DNA from: Chaetoderma sp. LZ-2023a
Lineage: Eukaryota; Mollusca; Caudofoveata; Chaetodermatida; Chaetodermatidae
Length of the DNA: 64,000 nucleotides
Assembly (NCBI GenBank): GCA_034401795.1
Contig: JAVVLW010001381.1
Coordinates: 1 to 64,000 of the forward strand
Direction of reading: 5' to 3'
A program made the translations under genes and the position numbers. Below the pieces are notes generated by a model that did no database searches, was not told the DNA's origin, and was given only the letters and a program-made list of their open reading frames with translations. Positions 1 through 12,314 of this stretch are shown here, piece after piece. Position 1 is the stretch's first letter. The number at the start of each line of letters is the position of its first letter.

Positions 1-1620
1 ATAAGACAAGGGAACTACTGAAGAGAGAGGGAGGTTATTGGGGTCATTTGGAGGACCGAATGGATTTCTCTATTTGGCTGTAATATTGGTTATTATCGTG
101 ATTTAATTGTATATACCACCATCTAACCAGTGGATACACTGGATGAGATGGGTCAAGTGTCAAATTGCAATAAATAAGAATTGTGGGTGAGTTACTAAAA
201 GTAAAATTGAGAACCTGTTATCATCAATCATTAATTGATCATTGGTTAGTATATAAAAAACAATAACATGTCGAGTATTTTTGCAACTTATCAGACTGGA
301 AACCGTTGCTGCCTAAGGAAGCAACATTCTCCAGTCAAACCAATTTCAAAATACCCAGCAGATTATTTCTTGAATTATTAAGAATCTATCATGCGTGCGA
401 CTTGATTTGTAGGGGGTAATTGTCCTTGACATGCTATAATTATTGCATTCAAAATAGGTAAAAAATTAGAACCTGTTATCATCAATCATTAATAGATCAT
501 TGGTTAGTATATGAAACCAATCATCGATCACAAAAATAGTACCAATTCCCAACACTAGTACAAAGTACATAATAATACAAACACATTGACAAACGCTGTT
601 CAACATACAAGGCGTATGACATCACGTTTCACAGACACATATGTGGGACGTTTGGTGTCTAACACATTAATTCTTTCAGCTCTGAAATAGACATTAATTC
701 TTTCAGCACTGAAATAGTTTGTTAATTTCAAAGCAACCATACTAATAACATGTTGAATACTCTGAAACTTGCCCGACTGGGAGCCGTTGCGGCCTGAGGC
801 AGCAACAGCTTCCATTCAAATCAGCTTCAAAATACCCAACAGATTATTTCTTAAATTATTAAGAATCTGTCATACCTGCGACTTGATTTGAAGGAGGTAA
901 CTATCCTTGAACATGCTATAATTACTGCGCTCAAAATGGGTATCATCAATCATTGATTGATCATTGGTTAGTTTATAAAACCAATCATCGATCACAAAAA
1001 TAGCACCAATTCCAACACTAATACAGAGTACACAATGATACAAACACATTGACAAACGCTATTCAACATTCAGACATATGACGTTATGTTTCACAGAAGC
1101 ATATGTGGGACGTTTGGTGTCTAAGACATTAATTCTTTCAGCAATTGAAATAGTATGGTATTTTAGTAGTATGAATATTTTTGCAACTTACCCGACTGGA
1201 AGCCGCTGCTGCCTAAGGCAGCAACAGCCTCCAGTCAAACCAGTTTCAAAATACCCAACAGATTATTTCTTGAATTATTAAGAATCTGTCATGCGTGCGA
1301 CTTAATTTGAAAGGGGTAATTATCCTTGAACATGCTATAATTACTCCATGCAAAATGGGTAAAATGAGAACCTGTTATCAAATCATTAATTACTCATTGG
1401 TTAGTATATAAAACGAATCATCGATCACAAAAGTAGACATTAATTCTTTCAGCACTGACATAGTATGTTAATTTCAAAGCAACAAGACTAATAACATGTT
1501 GAATACTTTGAATCTTACCCGACTGGAAGCCGCTACTGCCTACGGCAGCAACGGCTTCCATTCAAATCCGCCTCAAAGTACCCAACAGATTATTTCTTAA
1601 ATTGTTAAAAATCTGATTTA
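1..1620. repeat. Tandem ~330-480 bp units, each with a foldback hairpin
   Basis: Four diverged copies of one unit follow each other. Each has a hairpin around GACTGGAAGCCG-TTGCTGCC / GGCAGCAAC-CCAGTC (near 283-358, 755-845, 1183-1262 and 1499-1590). The hairpin is followed by a shared tail (AGATTATTTCTT...AATTATTAAGAATCTGTCATG) and a segment with ATCATTGGTTAGTATA. Hairpin spacing is about 480, 418 and 326 bp, so the units differ in length. The small ORFs here cross the repeat in several frames and show no protein features. No gene is visible. Confidence 0.8.
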
Positions 1621-1774
1621 AAAGGGGTAATTATCCCTGGACATGCTATAATTACTCCATTCAAAATGGGTAAAAGATGAGAACCTGTTATCATCAATCA
1701 TTAATCGATCACTGATTAGTATATAAAAACAATCATCGATCACAAAAATAGTACCAATTCCCAACACTAATACA

Positions 1775-2322
1775 GTGTGTAATGATACGAACACATTGAC
1801 AGACGCTGTTCCACATACAGGCATATAACATTACATTTCACAAACGCATGTAGGATCAGGTTATTTTAGATGTTTGCCAGTGTGTCATATAGTGTTCGTG
1901 GCAACTAAGCATGCGGAGCACATTTATGTTGGTTGTGAACATATTTTTGATACGACATGAGCACAAAGTATTGTGCATAAGCTGACATGCATATAACAGT
2001 TAACACGCACAGGAAACTGATCAGTGTCACAGAAAAGCAACATACAGAGTGTGTAATGATACGAACACATTGACAGACGCTGTTCCACATACAGGCATAT
2101 AACATTACATTTCACAAACGCATGTAGGATCAAGTTATTTTAGATGTTTGCCAGTGTGTCATATAGTGTTCGTGGCAACTAAGCATGCGGAGCACATTTA
2201 TGTTGGTTGTGAACATATTTTTGGTACGACATGAGCACAAAGTATTGTACATAAGTTGACATGCATATAACAGTTAACAAGCACAGGAAACTGATCAGTG
2301 TCACAGAAAAGCAACATACACA
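1775..2322. repeat. Two-copy 274-bp direct tandem duplication
   Basis: The block starting GTGTGTAATGATACGAACAC at 1775 recurs at 2049 with only a handful of substitutions. This gives two adjacent units of about 274 bp (1775-2048 and 2049-2322). The similarity indicates a fairly recent duplication. The first unit continues the upstream repeat tail. I see no coding potential. Confidence 0.85.
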
Positions 2323-2379
2323 GGAACAGTTCATTTCGGTACCTTGTCTAGGTCTGTTGCTGATGTAATCATCGTCTTG

Positions 2380-3105
2380 TTACCTGAGTTGACAAGGCAT
2401 ATGATGCGTCCATCGATTGACCATGCTGACTTTACCCCCGGAGTGCTGCTGGCATAACTTTAGCAGCTGTAGTCGTCTCTTGGTGAGGCTCTCTGTAATG
2501 ACAAAGTGTGTACCTTTTACCTTGCGTTTATTTGTGAATATAGTATGTCGTGTGTTATATGCTACAAGTCTTATGATGATTGGTCTGCTATGGACATGAT
2601 TACTGTTCTGGGAATCCCTAGGTTGCTGAATTCCTGAGCGCTTTGGGCCAATTCTATGGCTGCGTCCAATGCTGCTAGGATCTAAGTTTAGGCCCAGTTT
2701 GTCATTTAGCACATTAAGCACAATATGGTCCGTATTCTCATTTTGGGATTCTGGGATACCATGTACGAGGAGGCAGTTTCTCCTTGAGTACTGCTCATGA
2801 CTGTCAAGCTCAAGGTGTATTTTTGTATTTTCCTCAACTAGTTTGATATTTTCGTCTTTAATGTCTTTCATGTCTTGTCTAATACGTTCCATATTACACT
2901 CTGCATCCATACTTAGGCTCTTATAGATATCTTGCTTTACATTGGTAAGAAAACAACTGTCATTGATCACTGATTCTGTGATTTGAGTTATAAATGTTTT
3001 GTCATCAATTATATTTTTGATCACAGCGGAGGTCACATGTTCAATTATGTTCCTACTAAACAAGTGATTAAGCAGAGCAGAAGGCCTGCAGAAATAAAGC
3101 GGCAA
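2380..3105 (-). CDS. LINE ORF1-like protein (coiled coil plus RNA-binding region), orphan fragment
   Basis: An uninterrupted antisense frame of about 241 codons. Residues about 60-105 are charged and heptad-like, consistent with a coiled coil. They are followed by SHEQYSRRNCLLVHGIPES, an SSIGRSHRIG segment, a RPIIIRLVAYNTRHTIF segment and ITESLTKRRLQLL. This order is what I know from the ORF1 proteins of invertebrate LINEs, which trimerise and bind element RNA as nucleic-acid chaperones. The N-terminus looks truncated, so the first Met may not be native, and no endonuclease/RT ORF lies downstream on this strand. The frame is open but probably a dead 5' fragment. Alternative: a domesticated ORF1, for which there is no evidence. 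Confidence 0.7.
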   Translation of the reverse strand: MPLYFCRPSALLNHLFSRNIIEHVTSAVIKNIIDDKTFITQITESVINDSCFLTNVKQDIYKSLSMDAECNMERIRQDMKDIKDENIKLVEENTKIHLELDSHEQYSRRNCLLVHGIPESQNENTDHIVLNVLNDKLGLNLDPSSIGRSHRIGPKRSGIQQPRDSQNSNHVHSRPIIIRLVAYNTRHTIFTNKRKVKGTHFVITESLTKRRLQLLKLCQQHSGGKVSMVNRWTHHMPCQLR

Positions 3106-3119
3106 CTACTAACTCAGCA

Positions 3120-5500
3120 TATTAGGAATCACATAAGACGGTGACGAAGGAATCCATCGGGAATCTTCCGTCTACTCCTCTCCCGCTTTAAGCCATGGCA
3201 GCACCTTCCCGAGACGGAGTCGCGCACGAGGCTCTCGCAAGGATTCAGCGACGATGGTCCATGCCAGGATAATACTCCTCACCCTAACTTGCCCTAGGCG
3301 TAGTGCCCGCGTGAGGCACATCACTTTTCGTCTGAGATATTCTTCTTCCTTTCAGCTTAGAGGTATAATAACTTATATTAAGTTAAATGGCTATGTCTTG
3401 CGGGGATACCTCTGCGGACTTACGAGTCTGTGTGGTACCTCCGGGAGTCCCATGTTTAAAAGTTCATCTACCTGCCCCTATGTCTTGTATTCTCGTATGC
3501 TCTTATTGTAGTTTTATCTAGCATATTTTAGGTAAACACATTGTATAGACTTATATTTTTAGGTCACCAAATCAAATCTTGTAAGTCCATATATCACGAA
3601 ATTGCTATGGACAGGCATACTGGTGACACAAACTCTTGGGATGAGACCGTTGTGTTTAATTTCCGCGGCAATGGTCGCATGGCCCCACCGGAATGATTGA
3701 GTTCCACATGCCTTAGGAGCCGTTTTTTGTTTCCCGCAGGGAAGTCTCGTTCAGGGTCCATCACCCCGAGACCGGATGCTAACCAGCGTCATCACTCGTC
3801 GTGCACTTACGGCACGCGAGTCGACATGAGACATCGGAACGGCCCGACACTGCCCGGTGAGCTACAAGTGCCACCCGATGTGGGGCTCGAAGAACAACAG
3901 TAATAACGTGCAGCAAACTCAGGCCCACACCATATAGTGAGCTCAGTTCGATACCATCTCCATTCAGCGAGGACTTCCTCGATCAAGAGGTAGCCTCATA
4001 CGATGGATTCTCAGCACTCAACAACTCCGCACCATAACCTGTTTTCGCCTGTTAGCGATGGCACCTTCCGCAATGCCTCACAGGCGGGAACAGAGTTTAG
4101 AACTATTTTGGATGTCCGCGACAGGCCAACTCCATCAGGGCCGAATCGTGGACGACTCCAGAAAAACCTGACTACGGGCATATCTACAGCCCTTCAGACT
4201 ACTATCATTTACCCGTGTCATCTACGGAGACAGTATGGCCAGGTGATAATCCACCACATAGACGACCTCCCACGCCACCCCCTTCTAGCGAAACAAGGGG
4301 AACACCGCGGAGTCATTGGGAGGAATCGGCACCACCTTTTCACTGGTATATTAGTCATGCCACATATCATAACCGTCAGCCACTTGTGCCACCGCCATAT
4401 GAGTAACAACAGCTCTCACCATGGGAGGAATGACCTTGCACTCTCCACTGCAATCCGCCTTCCGTTCATAGACCCATGCCAGTCTATGGCTCAACCACCG
4501 GGGCAGACTCAGTTAATTGGAGTACGCATGTCCTCGCTCCTCGGCATCATCATCGACGGGATACACCAACACCACCGCCACCCGCACCAAGACCAACATC
4601 AGTACAGTCCGCCAACTCTCAGATATCCGCACCACTCGGATTTCAACCCATACACTCTTCCCGTGGTTTTGGTCGAGTCATACTCCCCCCCCCCCACCCA
4701 CCCCAAATTTAGTGGGGAGAATGACTGGACCAATTATAAAATCCAGTTCGAAATAATAAGTCGGACTAACCGCTGGGACGACAGACAGATGGGTGAATAT
4801 CTTGCAGCAAAACATTCGGGGAAAGCCCTGCAAGTTCTTGCGGATCTGGGGATGGATCGTACTCCTACTTACACACAGTTGGAACGAGCACTTACGGAGC
4901 GCGATTTGGCGACACAGCTCTCGGGGAAACCAGTCGTCTTCAACTCAAGAATTTACGACGACGCGCGGGAGAAACTCTTCCCGAGTTAGCTAGCTGAATC
5001 AGAAGGCTAGTTACCCGCGCATATCCGAGCACCAATGTGGATGGCGTACTCCACTTGCATCTTGATAAGTTCATCGATGCATTAAGCAGTGAACCCGCTC
5101 TAAAGGAAAAATTGTTTCTCGGCAACCACGGGAGCGTGGCCCAATTAACGGCAACCGTGGTCCGTATCGAGAACTTCATTCTATTTACAGTCATGCTGGG
5201 TGTCACGGTTGAACAACAGACTGTCATGATATTGGATTCCATATGGGCACACTTCCAATCTGCACCTCAGTACAATGCCTACCGTGAGCATCTGCGAAGA
5301 AATATTTATGGTCACCTTCACCCCTATGAAGACATTGAGTCCGTCTGCCACTTCTATGGTGTTCAGAGGGTGGGGTTGGGCCGTCTACTGAAGACACCCT
5401 CTTGACATCGGATCCTCTATGTCACATGGGAACACGCCAGAATCTGTCATGGATCAGGTGAAGAATATTCAGCCTACTACTGGGTGCCCTTTGCCAGGGC
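3120..5500 (+). pseudogene. Degraded LTR-retrotransposon gag region
   Basis: The recognisable part is 4700-5170. PKFSGENDWTNYKIQFE, followed by KALQVLADLG and YTQLERAL, resembles the Gag capsid region of Ty3/Gypsy-like elements. After a stop and frame change it continues as IRRLVTRAYPS and HLDKFIDALSSEPALKEKL (about 4997-5110). Upstream, a proline-rich frame (4215-4406 and 4476-4712) probably belongs to the same protein. It is separated from the capsid frame by a frameshift at the C-run near 4686-4697 and an in-frame stop near 4404. No protease, RT or integrase follows, and I could not define LTRs. The 3120-4000 segment may be LTR and leader, which is a guess. Confidence 0.6.
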
Positions 5501-6089
5501 ACCTGGAAAGACCTATGGGTAGTCCCATCTTGTCAATGTGATACCGGCAGAGACTGTATTTGTTTGAACAGACTGATCGAGTTCTATCCTGATAGCAGCC
5601 CACACATCAAAGCTGAAAGTCATTACCAGATAACTTACATAATGATGTAGTTGTGCCATTGCCATTGAAGTAAATGGATAACATCCAACCTTTAACTGCC
5701 GTACTATTGATGGCCCATTGACCTGTAACTGGTTTACTACTGATAAGAAAACCAATTGTCAAGCACACAGTTTGCATAGTTGCTTAGGTCATGTAATGGC
5801 CCTGGTACATTTTCTCTGTCGGCTGACTGCCGAGCTTACCAACTTGGCTTGATGGGTGCAGCAGCTGTGGACGTAGCTCAGTAATTCGCAGTCCCTCACC
5901 ACCTGTCCCTCGGGGGTAGGGGAAGGGTGGTGGGGGCTGCAAATTACTGAATCGTGGCTGCAAGGCGGAGGTGTTATTATTTTGGTCCCAACTTTACTAC
6001 TGCTTGTCCATTTATCATACAATCGTCCGCCACGTACATAATCACAACAGCCTGGTCGTGTCGTACACACAAGTCAACTTGTTAATAAC
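5500..6089. other. No feature recognised
   Basis: Short frames on both strands without recognisable motifs. The segment around 5880-5960 is G/C-rich. I see neither splice-flanked exons nor repeats here. Confidence 0.4.
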
Positions 6090-6890
6090 TAGAAGAGTGG
6101 TCGAGAGAAACGAACAATCCAGAAGCTGAAGAGTCTGTCGAATTATTCTGCTTTATACCATTACTCGGCAGCCTGCTGTTCCCGCACATCATGCCTGCTG
6201 TGTCCCATTACAAATTCTGCTGTTTTCCCATATGCGTCTGCCTGCTGTGTTGCAGTATCCATTTCCTCATAGTGGCTACGGTGTCTAGCTACCCATGGGC
6301 AGGTGCCACTTTCAAATGTAACCTTTGGACAGTGGGAGGGGCCAGCCTTTATTTGGGTCCAATAGCCTTCATGCCTCCTGTCTAAGGACAGCTTTGTCTG
6401 CCTGTATGCCATACTACTGGTTTGAATTTAGAGTAACTGTACCAGAAGAATGGTCACGAAAAAAGCGCAAACCAGAATCTGAGAAGAGCACCCAAGTCCT
6501 AAGAATTACTCTGCTTAGTACATGTACTCAGTATCCTACTATTCCAGCAGATTATGTGTGATGCATTCCAATACACATTCCGGTTGTTTTCCCATATGTC
6601 TGACTGCTGTGTTCTAGTATCAATTTCATCTTAGTGGCTGTTGTGTTTAGTTACTCAGGGACAGTTGTCACTTTCGAGTGAGGTCTTCGGACAGTGAGAG
6701 GGGACCCGGCTTTTAGTTAGGCCTAATAGCCTCCTTGCCTCCTGTTTAAGAGCAGACTTGTCTGCCTGTGTGACTGGGTGTCATACTGCTAGGTTGAATT
6801 TGGAGTACCAGTAGTAGTGGTCGAGATAAAATGGAAAACCAGAAGCTGAGACGAGCAACCGAGTCCAAAGAATTACTCTGCTTTGATCTC
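6090..6890. repeat. ~360-bp tandem repeat, two-plus copies
   Basis: The segment AGTGGTCGAGA...CCAGAAGCTGA...ATTACTCTGCTT recurs near 6092, 6446 and 6815. TTTTCCCATATG-TCTG recurs near 6223 and 6587. The spacing is about 354-369 bp, so roughly two full units plus a partial leading copy are present, with about 20-25 percent divergence by eye. The small frames inside are not conserved between copies, which argues against coding. Confidence 0.75.
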
Positions 6891-7858
6891 ACTGACAGTG
6901 TCATTGGCATATCTGCTGCCATCTCTGCATCTTAATATTGTGTATACAGAGGGTGTATGTGCAAAAAATCTGCACAGTGCACTTATAGCTTTGACATGTG
7001 TGGTCAATATGTGTGGTGATGGTACGTGTTTGGACCTGTGTAGATGTATGAAAATTTACTATGCCCTAGTGAAAGAGGTACTCACTATGATATAAGAATG
7101 TAGAAGTGCTAATAGCCTTTTTAGCACTGATTGCTGGAGTCTGTTGTACAGTAGATGCATTCATGTAAATCATTTTTTTTAAATAACATAAAATCCAAGA
7201 TGTCCACCAACTAAATCATTCAACCAGCTTGGCTTGAGGTCTTGCATCACTATGACCAATAGACAGTACCTTCCAAATCTTGAAATTGGACCAGTGATTG
7301 TTGACATGAAGTCGCCTGAATGACTCGAAAATGCTGTTTGACTCAGAGGGCTCTGCAATCACTGAAAATACCTTTTTCTATGTGGTATAGTTAAATCTTG
7401 ACTAGACTAAAAATCTTTAAAAAAAAAATGAAATCAATTTCACAGTACACATTCTCGCCGCCTTACGACTATGTTTTATGTATACCTCAAAAACATTGTC
7501 ATGGAAGTGAAATTATTAAATTGGAGTGCCTAAATATTGCGTATACATTAAAACGCTATGAGCTAACGGGAGTGTGTAATCAAATGGGTAGGGATCAGAT
7601 CTAAAGTACAATAGTGGTACCCTGCAACAGTTATATAGGTACCGGTAGATACATCTCTGATTCCATGTCCGCATTTTGTGGTAGCATGAAGAGACACTTG
7701 CGTAGAGGAGACTCAGATAGCGATGAACACAGAAAATGAAAACAACAGCAATTAGACCAACCACAGCCTCCACAAGTCAACATGCACACAAATGCTAGGC
7801 GCAGCAGGGTGGGACCTAGAGTGTAGGTGACACAACGCACCTGATGCGGGAACACCCA
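6891..7858. other. No feature recognised
   Basis: AT-rich sequence with only short frames. No repeat, splice-flanked exon or RNA gene was recognised. Confidence 0.4.
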
Positions 7859-8372
7859 TCCGCATCATAGCATTTCCCAAAACACAGCTAAAGTTTTAAA
7901 TCTAATATCACTGATATAGACTAAAAAACTAAAATCTTTGCAAAAGCAATCTATTAAACTATTTTCACAAACAGCAGGTGGCCAGGATATCTTTAAATCA
8001 GAAAAGGTCTTAAAACTTGAGGACATTGGAAGGCTCCAATTATACACAATCTTAAGGGACTTCCACAATGGCAACTTACCCTCATCCTTATCTAACATCT
8101 TTATGCTCAATACACACTTGCATCCTCACAACACAAGAACAAGAAATAACCTCCACTCAACACACCACCAAACAAAAGCAGCACAACAAAAAACCCTCAT
8201 ACAAAGCAATTCAGTTATGGAATAATACAGACACAAGCACACGCACAGACATCATAAAGCTACAGTCTTTTAAGCAGAATATAAAAAAGAAGATTATAGA
8301 AACCTATAGACTCTGGAAAACACTCACCATCATGGCATGCTATTCTTATACTTGTACCCAGTCACCAGAACA

Positions 8373-8433
<61 letters not shown>

Positions 8434-8848
8434 TCTGTCATAATGGTAACTACCAAACTACTACCTCTACCATCACGGCCTAAAAAATTCTTATACTTTG
8501 TCAATGATAATAAGAGTATGTAATATAGAATTATTAACTTAAGCAAGATAAGCACGCTACCCTCTGTCATGTCTTTCCCTGTAAATATGTTGTAAATTGT
8601 CATACGTCTATTAACTGTTGGACTGCTGCAAGGCACCGGACAATAATTCCAATTGGCAATGACAAAGGATTAGCTGAGTATTTTGGAAACAATTCATATA
8701 TATATTCAGTATTCTTATGTCCTATGTTGTTGTTATATGTTATATGTAGGGGTCCACCGCCACATAGGCTCTGCCTTTGGTGGACTACCTGTTGTGAAAC
8801 TGTAAATGTATAGTCTATATCAAAATAAATTATCTTGAACTTGAACTG
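7859..8848 (+). mobile_element. LINE 3' fragment (RT C-terminal domain, 3' UTR and tail)
   Basis: A plus-strand frame reads ILRDFHNGNLPSSLSNIF then HLHPHNTRTRNNLH (about 8045-8160). After a frameshift it continues LWNNTDTSTR and LQSFKQNIKKKIIETY (to about 8320). This order (LP..., H-Y/H-NTR, sI, G/lWN, SFK) is the C-terminal domain downstream of the RT in CR1/RTE-type LINEs. A (AAT)n microsatellite follows at 8373-8433. The copy appears to end at 8828-8848 with AATAAATTATC plus a TTGAAC repeat, typical of LINE 3' tails. It is 5'-truncated and non-functional. Confidence 0.65.
8373..8433. repeat. (AAT)n microsatellite
   Basis: About 20 uninterrupted AAT units inside the 3' region of the LINE fragment. 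Poly-Ile readings on either strand are artefacts of the repeat. Confidence 0.95.
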
Positions 8849-9419
8849 ATGGTTTCGAGGAGACGGCAACGGACAAATCATTCAAGAACAAACTAAAATT
8901 GTGATGATACTTCCGGTTCATGGCTGACTCATTTTTTAAAGAGAACAAGAGAGTTTTAAATCCTAGCGTATTCAGCATGCTTTACAGCCATTCAAATTTA
9001 AAAAGATAAAGTATATGTCAGACATTACTTAAGAAACCATACCAAGATTATTTGTATAAGACAGAAAATGATAACTGACCATAATTAGTTTTCGTGGCAA
9101 ACTGTATCCTATTTCCGTGAATCTGTACTATGACAGCCATGGCAACGAGTGTTCAAATAATGTAACACAAGTCAAATACTGTATATATATTTCTGGTATC
9201 ATGATTATCCATGTAATCAGAAAATACTTAGGGGAGATTATCATAAATGTTCATATTACATACATTTTGGTTGAATAAATACTCCCATGGCAACCATAGC
9301 AACCAAGCACCCAGGATACAAGCGTGCACTATAGACAAAACTATTGTGTTACTGAATTCAAGCACCAATGTAAATGGAAATAGTATTAAAGGATGTGTAT
9401 AAAGTGTTGTCGTAGGCGG
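8849..9419. other. No feature recognised
   Basis: AT-rich intergenic-looking sequence between two LINE remnants. Nothing recognised. Confidence 0.4.
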
Positions 9420-9833
9420 CACACCACAGCTTGTATGATTACTGTATTCTGCGGCAGTAGTAGTAGAAACATCCTACAGCTGCAATCGGTCCTTCTTCGC
9501 TTTTACCCACTGTGTCTTGTCCTCAGCCGAAATCCTTAGCTTCCTCAGGTCCATTCTTGACTTGCGTGTACCGAGTCCTGCTTTCTTAAGGTCACCTCGT
9601 AGCATGCTTAGTAGATTTTTGCAATGACGTCCTCTCCTGGCTTTGTATTTGCTGGCTCCGAGTAGGGCGAATTCCAAGGCTGTCTGTGCTGGTGTCTCTT
9701 CTGGCATCCTTAGCACATGGCCAAATATGGACCATCTATGCTGGGTGACTTTTACAGACAGCGGCCACGTATTACACATCTTGTATAGTACATCATTGGA
9801 AATTATGCTGTCTGGCATCGGTGTCCAGTGATA
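9420..9833 (-). mobile_element. 5'-truncated LINE 3' end, antisense (copy 1)
   Basis: The antisense frame 9474-9818 contains HRWSIFGHVLRMPEETPAQ, then RRGRHCKNLL, MDLRKLRISAEDKTQW and KAKKDRLQL. This is the conserved tail after the RT in several LINE clades (R-W-x-GH-x-LRM ... RGR ... A-x-D-x-x-x-W). The 3' end is GCAGAATACAGTAATCATAC (9424-9443 on plus), shared with the copy at 45925-47060. That identifies both as one family ending at the same terminus. Only the last ~400 bp is present. Confidence 0.75.
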
Positions 9834-9923
9834 ACAGCTTATAACAACGATAGAAACAAAGCAGCCTCAGACAGTTGCTAAACAGTACAAAAATCAGCTA
9901 CAGCCAGTACCTGCCACAACCAT

Positions 9924-12282
9924 ATGACAGAAGTAAGATTTGAATACCTGCCTATATGCATAAATAATAACAATGAAAGGGCAAACCATATGGATTGTAG
10001 CAACACACAAAATTCACTCTCTTGCTTATACCATAATACAGACTGTGTAATGAATAAGCTGGACCAGCTAAAGCTAGTAATCAAAGAAAAACAACCAAAG
10101 ATAATCGGTACAACTGAAGTGAAACAAACAAATTCACGTTATAACATAGGGATAGCAGAGATCACTCTAGAGGAATACGAGCTCTTCCAAAGAAATGTGA
10201 ACAATAACATAGGTCGGGGTATTGTACTGTATGTACATAGGTCACTGATGGCAACCCCTGTCCATCCAAATGCAACATTCAGTGAGGCAGTATTTGTGGA
10301 TGTTAGTCTACTGAAGGGAGATAAAATCTTGATAGGACTTATATAGGTCACTGATGGCAACCCCTGTCCATCCAAATGCAACATTCAGAGAGGCAGTATT
10401 TGTGGATGTTAGTCTATTGAAGGGAGACAAACTCTTGATAGGACTTATATATCGCAGTGGCAGCGGAACTGCAAAAACCTGCCAGACTACAAGACCTCAT
10501 TAAGGAAGTAAATTCCCTAAGAAGCAGCCCTGTTTTGCTGATGGGAGATTTTAGACTGGGTGAATTGGATATCAAAATCAGGTGAAGAATTATCATTTGT
10601 AGGAGTGAGAGATGCTTTCCTATTCCAGCACATAACAGAGGCGACCAGAGGTAGAATCGGCGCAGACACAAGCCTGTTAGATCTAATACTAACAAATGAA
10701 GAAAGAATGATTGAGGACATAGAGTATATGAGTCCCATTGGGAAAAGTGATCCTGCAACTCTATCATTTAAATTTCTCTGCTATACTAACTGTAAAGCCT
10801 TGCCAAAGGAAAACATGATAAGGCTGATTTTGCCAGCATGAAGAAGGAACATATGAGCATAGATTGGAGAGCGAAGTTTAAGGAGTGTGAGGAAGGTTGT
10901 GTCAAATTAATAGTCTTCACGGATATATTGAGAGAAATGGAAACTAAGTACGTACCAAGACGCGGACACTTAGAGAACTTGCAGAACCCTTGTCTGTACC
11001 ACTAGCTATTATCCTATTATCTATGAGACCTCACTTAGAACAATGACTGTGCCAGCACTATGGAAGGAAGCCAGAATATCAGCTATCTTTAAGAAAGGGG
11101 ATAAGAAGCAGGCTGGAAACTACATCCCAGTGAGCTTAACAAGTATTCTATGTAAGATACTTGAGGGAATAATCAGAGACCATATTATGAAATATTTAAT
11201 AGAGAACAAAGCTTTTAGCAAAAAAACAATTCGGTTTCATCAGTGGAAGGTCGACAACGCTGCAACTCCTCCATGTCCTGGATAAATGGACAAACGCAAT
11301 AGGCGATGGACATTGAGTCGATGCCACATACCTTGACCTCAAGAAAGCTTTCGACACAGTCCCATACAGGAGGCTCATGGACAAGATGCAGTTTTATAAC
11401 ATAGACAATCCGATTCTTGGATGGGTCAATGCATTTCTCAGCGAGCGAAAACAGCAGGTGTCCATTAGTGGGGAAGAAGTGAGCTGGATGGAAGTAACAA
11501 GAGGGATTTCTCAGGGAAGTGTATTGGGACCCTGCTTTCTGTCATCTATATAAATGACTTGCCAAGCCATGTAAGCTCGGACATATATCTTTTTGTAGAT
11601 GACAAAGATTTTTAGAACAATCCTTGAAGAGGAAGACCATGCATCCTTACAGGCAGATTTGAATGAACTAGCCGAATGGTCAAACACTTCGCGACTTCGC
11701 TTTCACCCTGACAAGTGCATCAATATGAGTTTTGGGCGGACGAGAACAGAGTACAACTATCATACCATTGCTGATGATAAACCCCATGGAAGTAAGAGGT
11801 CTGAACAGGAAATGGAGCAAAAACCAGGCTTCATAAATTTAAACATTGACATGCTTAGAAAGCTCAAGCTACACACACTGGCCTATCGCAGAGTCTGAGG
11901 GGACATGATTGGTGTCTATAAGATGCTACATGATATATATGACCCAGAAATAGTAAGCATATTTAAACTAAGGAAAGATATGATCGAGCGGGATGAGGCC
12001 ACACGAGGACATAGTAGGAAAATATTCCAAACAAGGGCAAGGTTAGAGCTCCTTTCCTGTCCGGGCTGCGAAGGTTTGGAATAAGCTGCCTAGCCATGTA
12101 GTGAAATCATCATCAGTCTGCACTTTTAAAGTTCGGCTAGACAAACACTGGTGAAACCAATCACTGCTATATGACTACACTACACAACTAGAAACTGGAA
12201 GTAACAGCGCATAGTATTGTGATGATGAAGATCTGACCATAGAGGTGTAAAGATGCGGTCAGAAACAACTTAACTTAATTGA

Positions 12283-12313
<31 letters not shown>
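9924..12313 (+). pseudogene. Decayed CR1/Jockey-type LINE ORF2 (endonuclease, RT, C-terminal domain)
   Basis: The endonuclease N-terminus is read from 9924 (LSCLYHNTDCVMNKLDQLK, KQPKIIGTTEVK, RGIVLYVHRSL). A tandem duplication interrupts it, and its C-terminus lies at 10560-10780 (SLLDLILTNE, PIGKSDPATLSF). The RT appears as WKEARISAIFKKGDKK at 11061, LDLKKAFDTVPYRRLMDK at 11335, GISQGSVLGP at 11502 and LNELAEWSNTSRLRFHPDKC at 11657. The catalytic YADD box is lost (LFVDDKD-like region near 11590-11610). The tail (RGDMIGVYKML, IYDPEI, TRGHSRK; 11894-12020) matches the region after the RT. Several stops and frameshifts make it dead. It ends in a (GAT)n tract at 12282-12313, consistent with a LINE 3' tail. 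Confidence 0.8.
10237..10451 (+). repeat. 106-bp direct duplication inside the LINE endonuclease
   Basis: The segment from ATAGGTCACTGATGGCAACC at 10237 to TAGGACTTATAT repeats at 10343 with a few substitutions. The period of 106 is not a multiple of three, so it introduces the stop that ends the first endonuclease frame at 10346. Confidence 0.9.

Positions 12314-12314
<1 letters not shown>

Noticed and set aside
4003..4700. N-terminal two-thirds of the 328-codon ORF at 4003-4989
   Set aside because: His-rich, motif-free reading. The proline-rich alternative frame looks more like gag, so only the part after about 4700 is supported.
8373..8433. Poly-Ile membrane protein
   Set aside because: Produced by translating an (AAT)n microsatellite.
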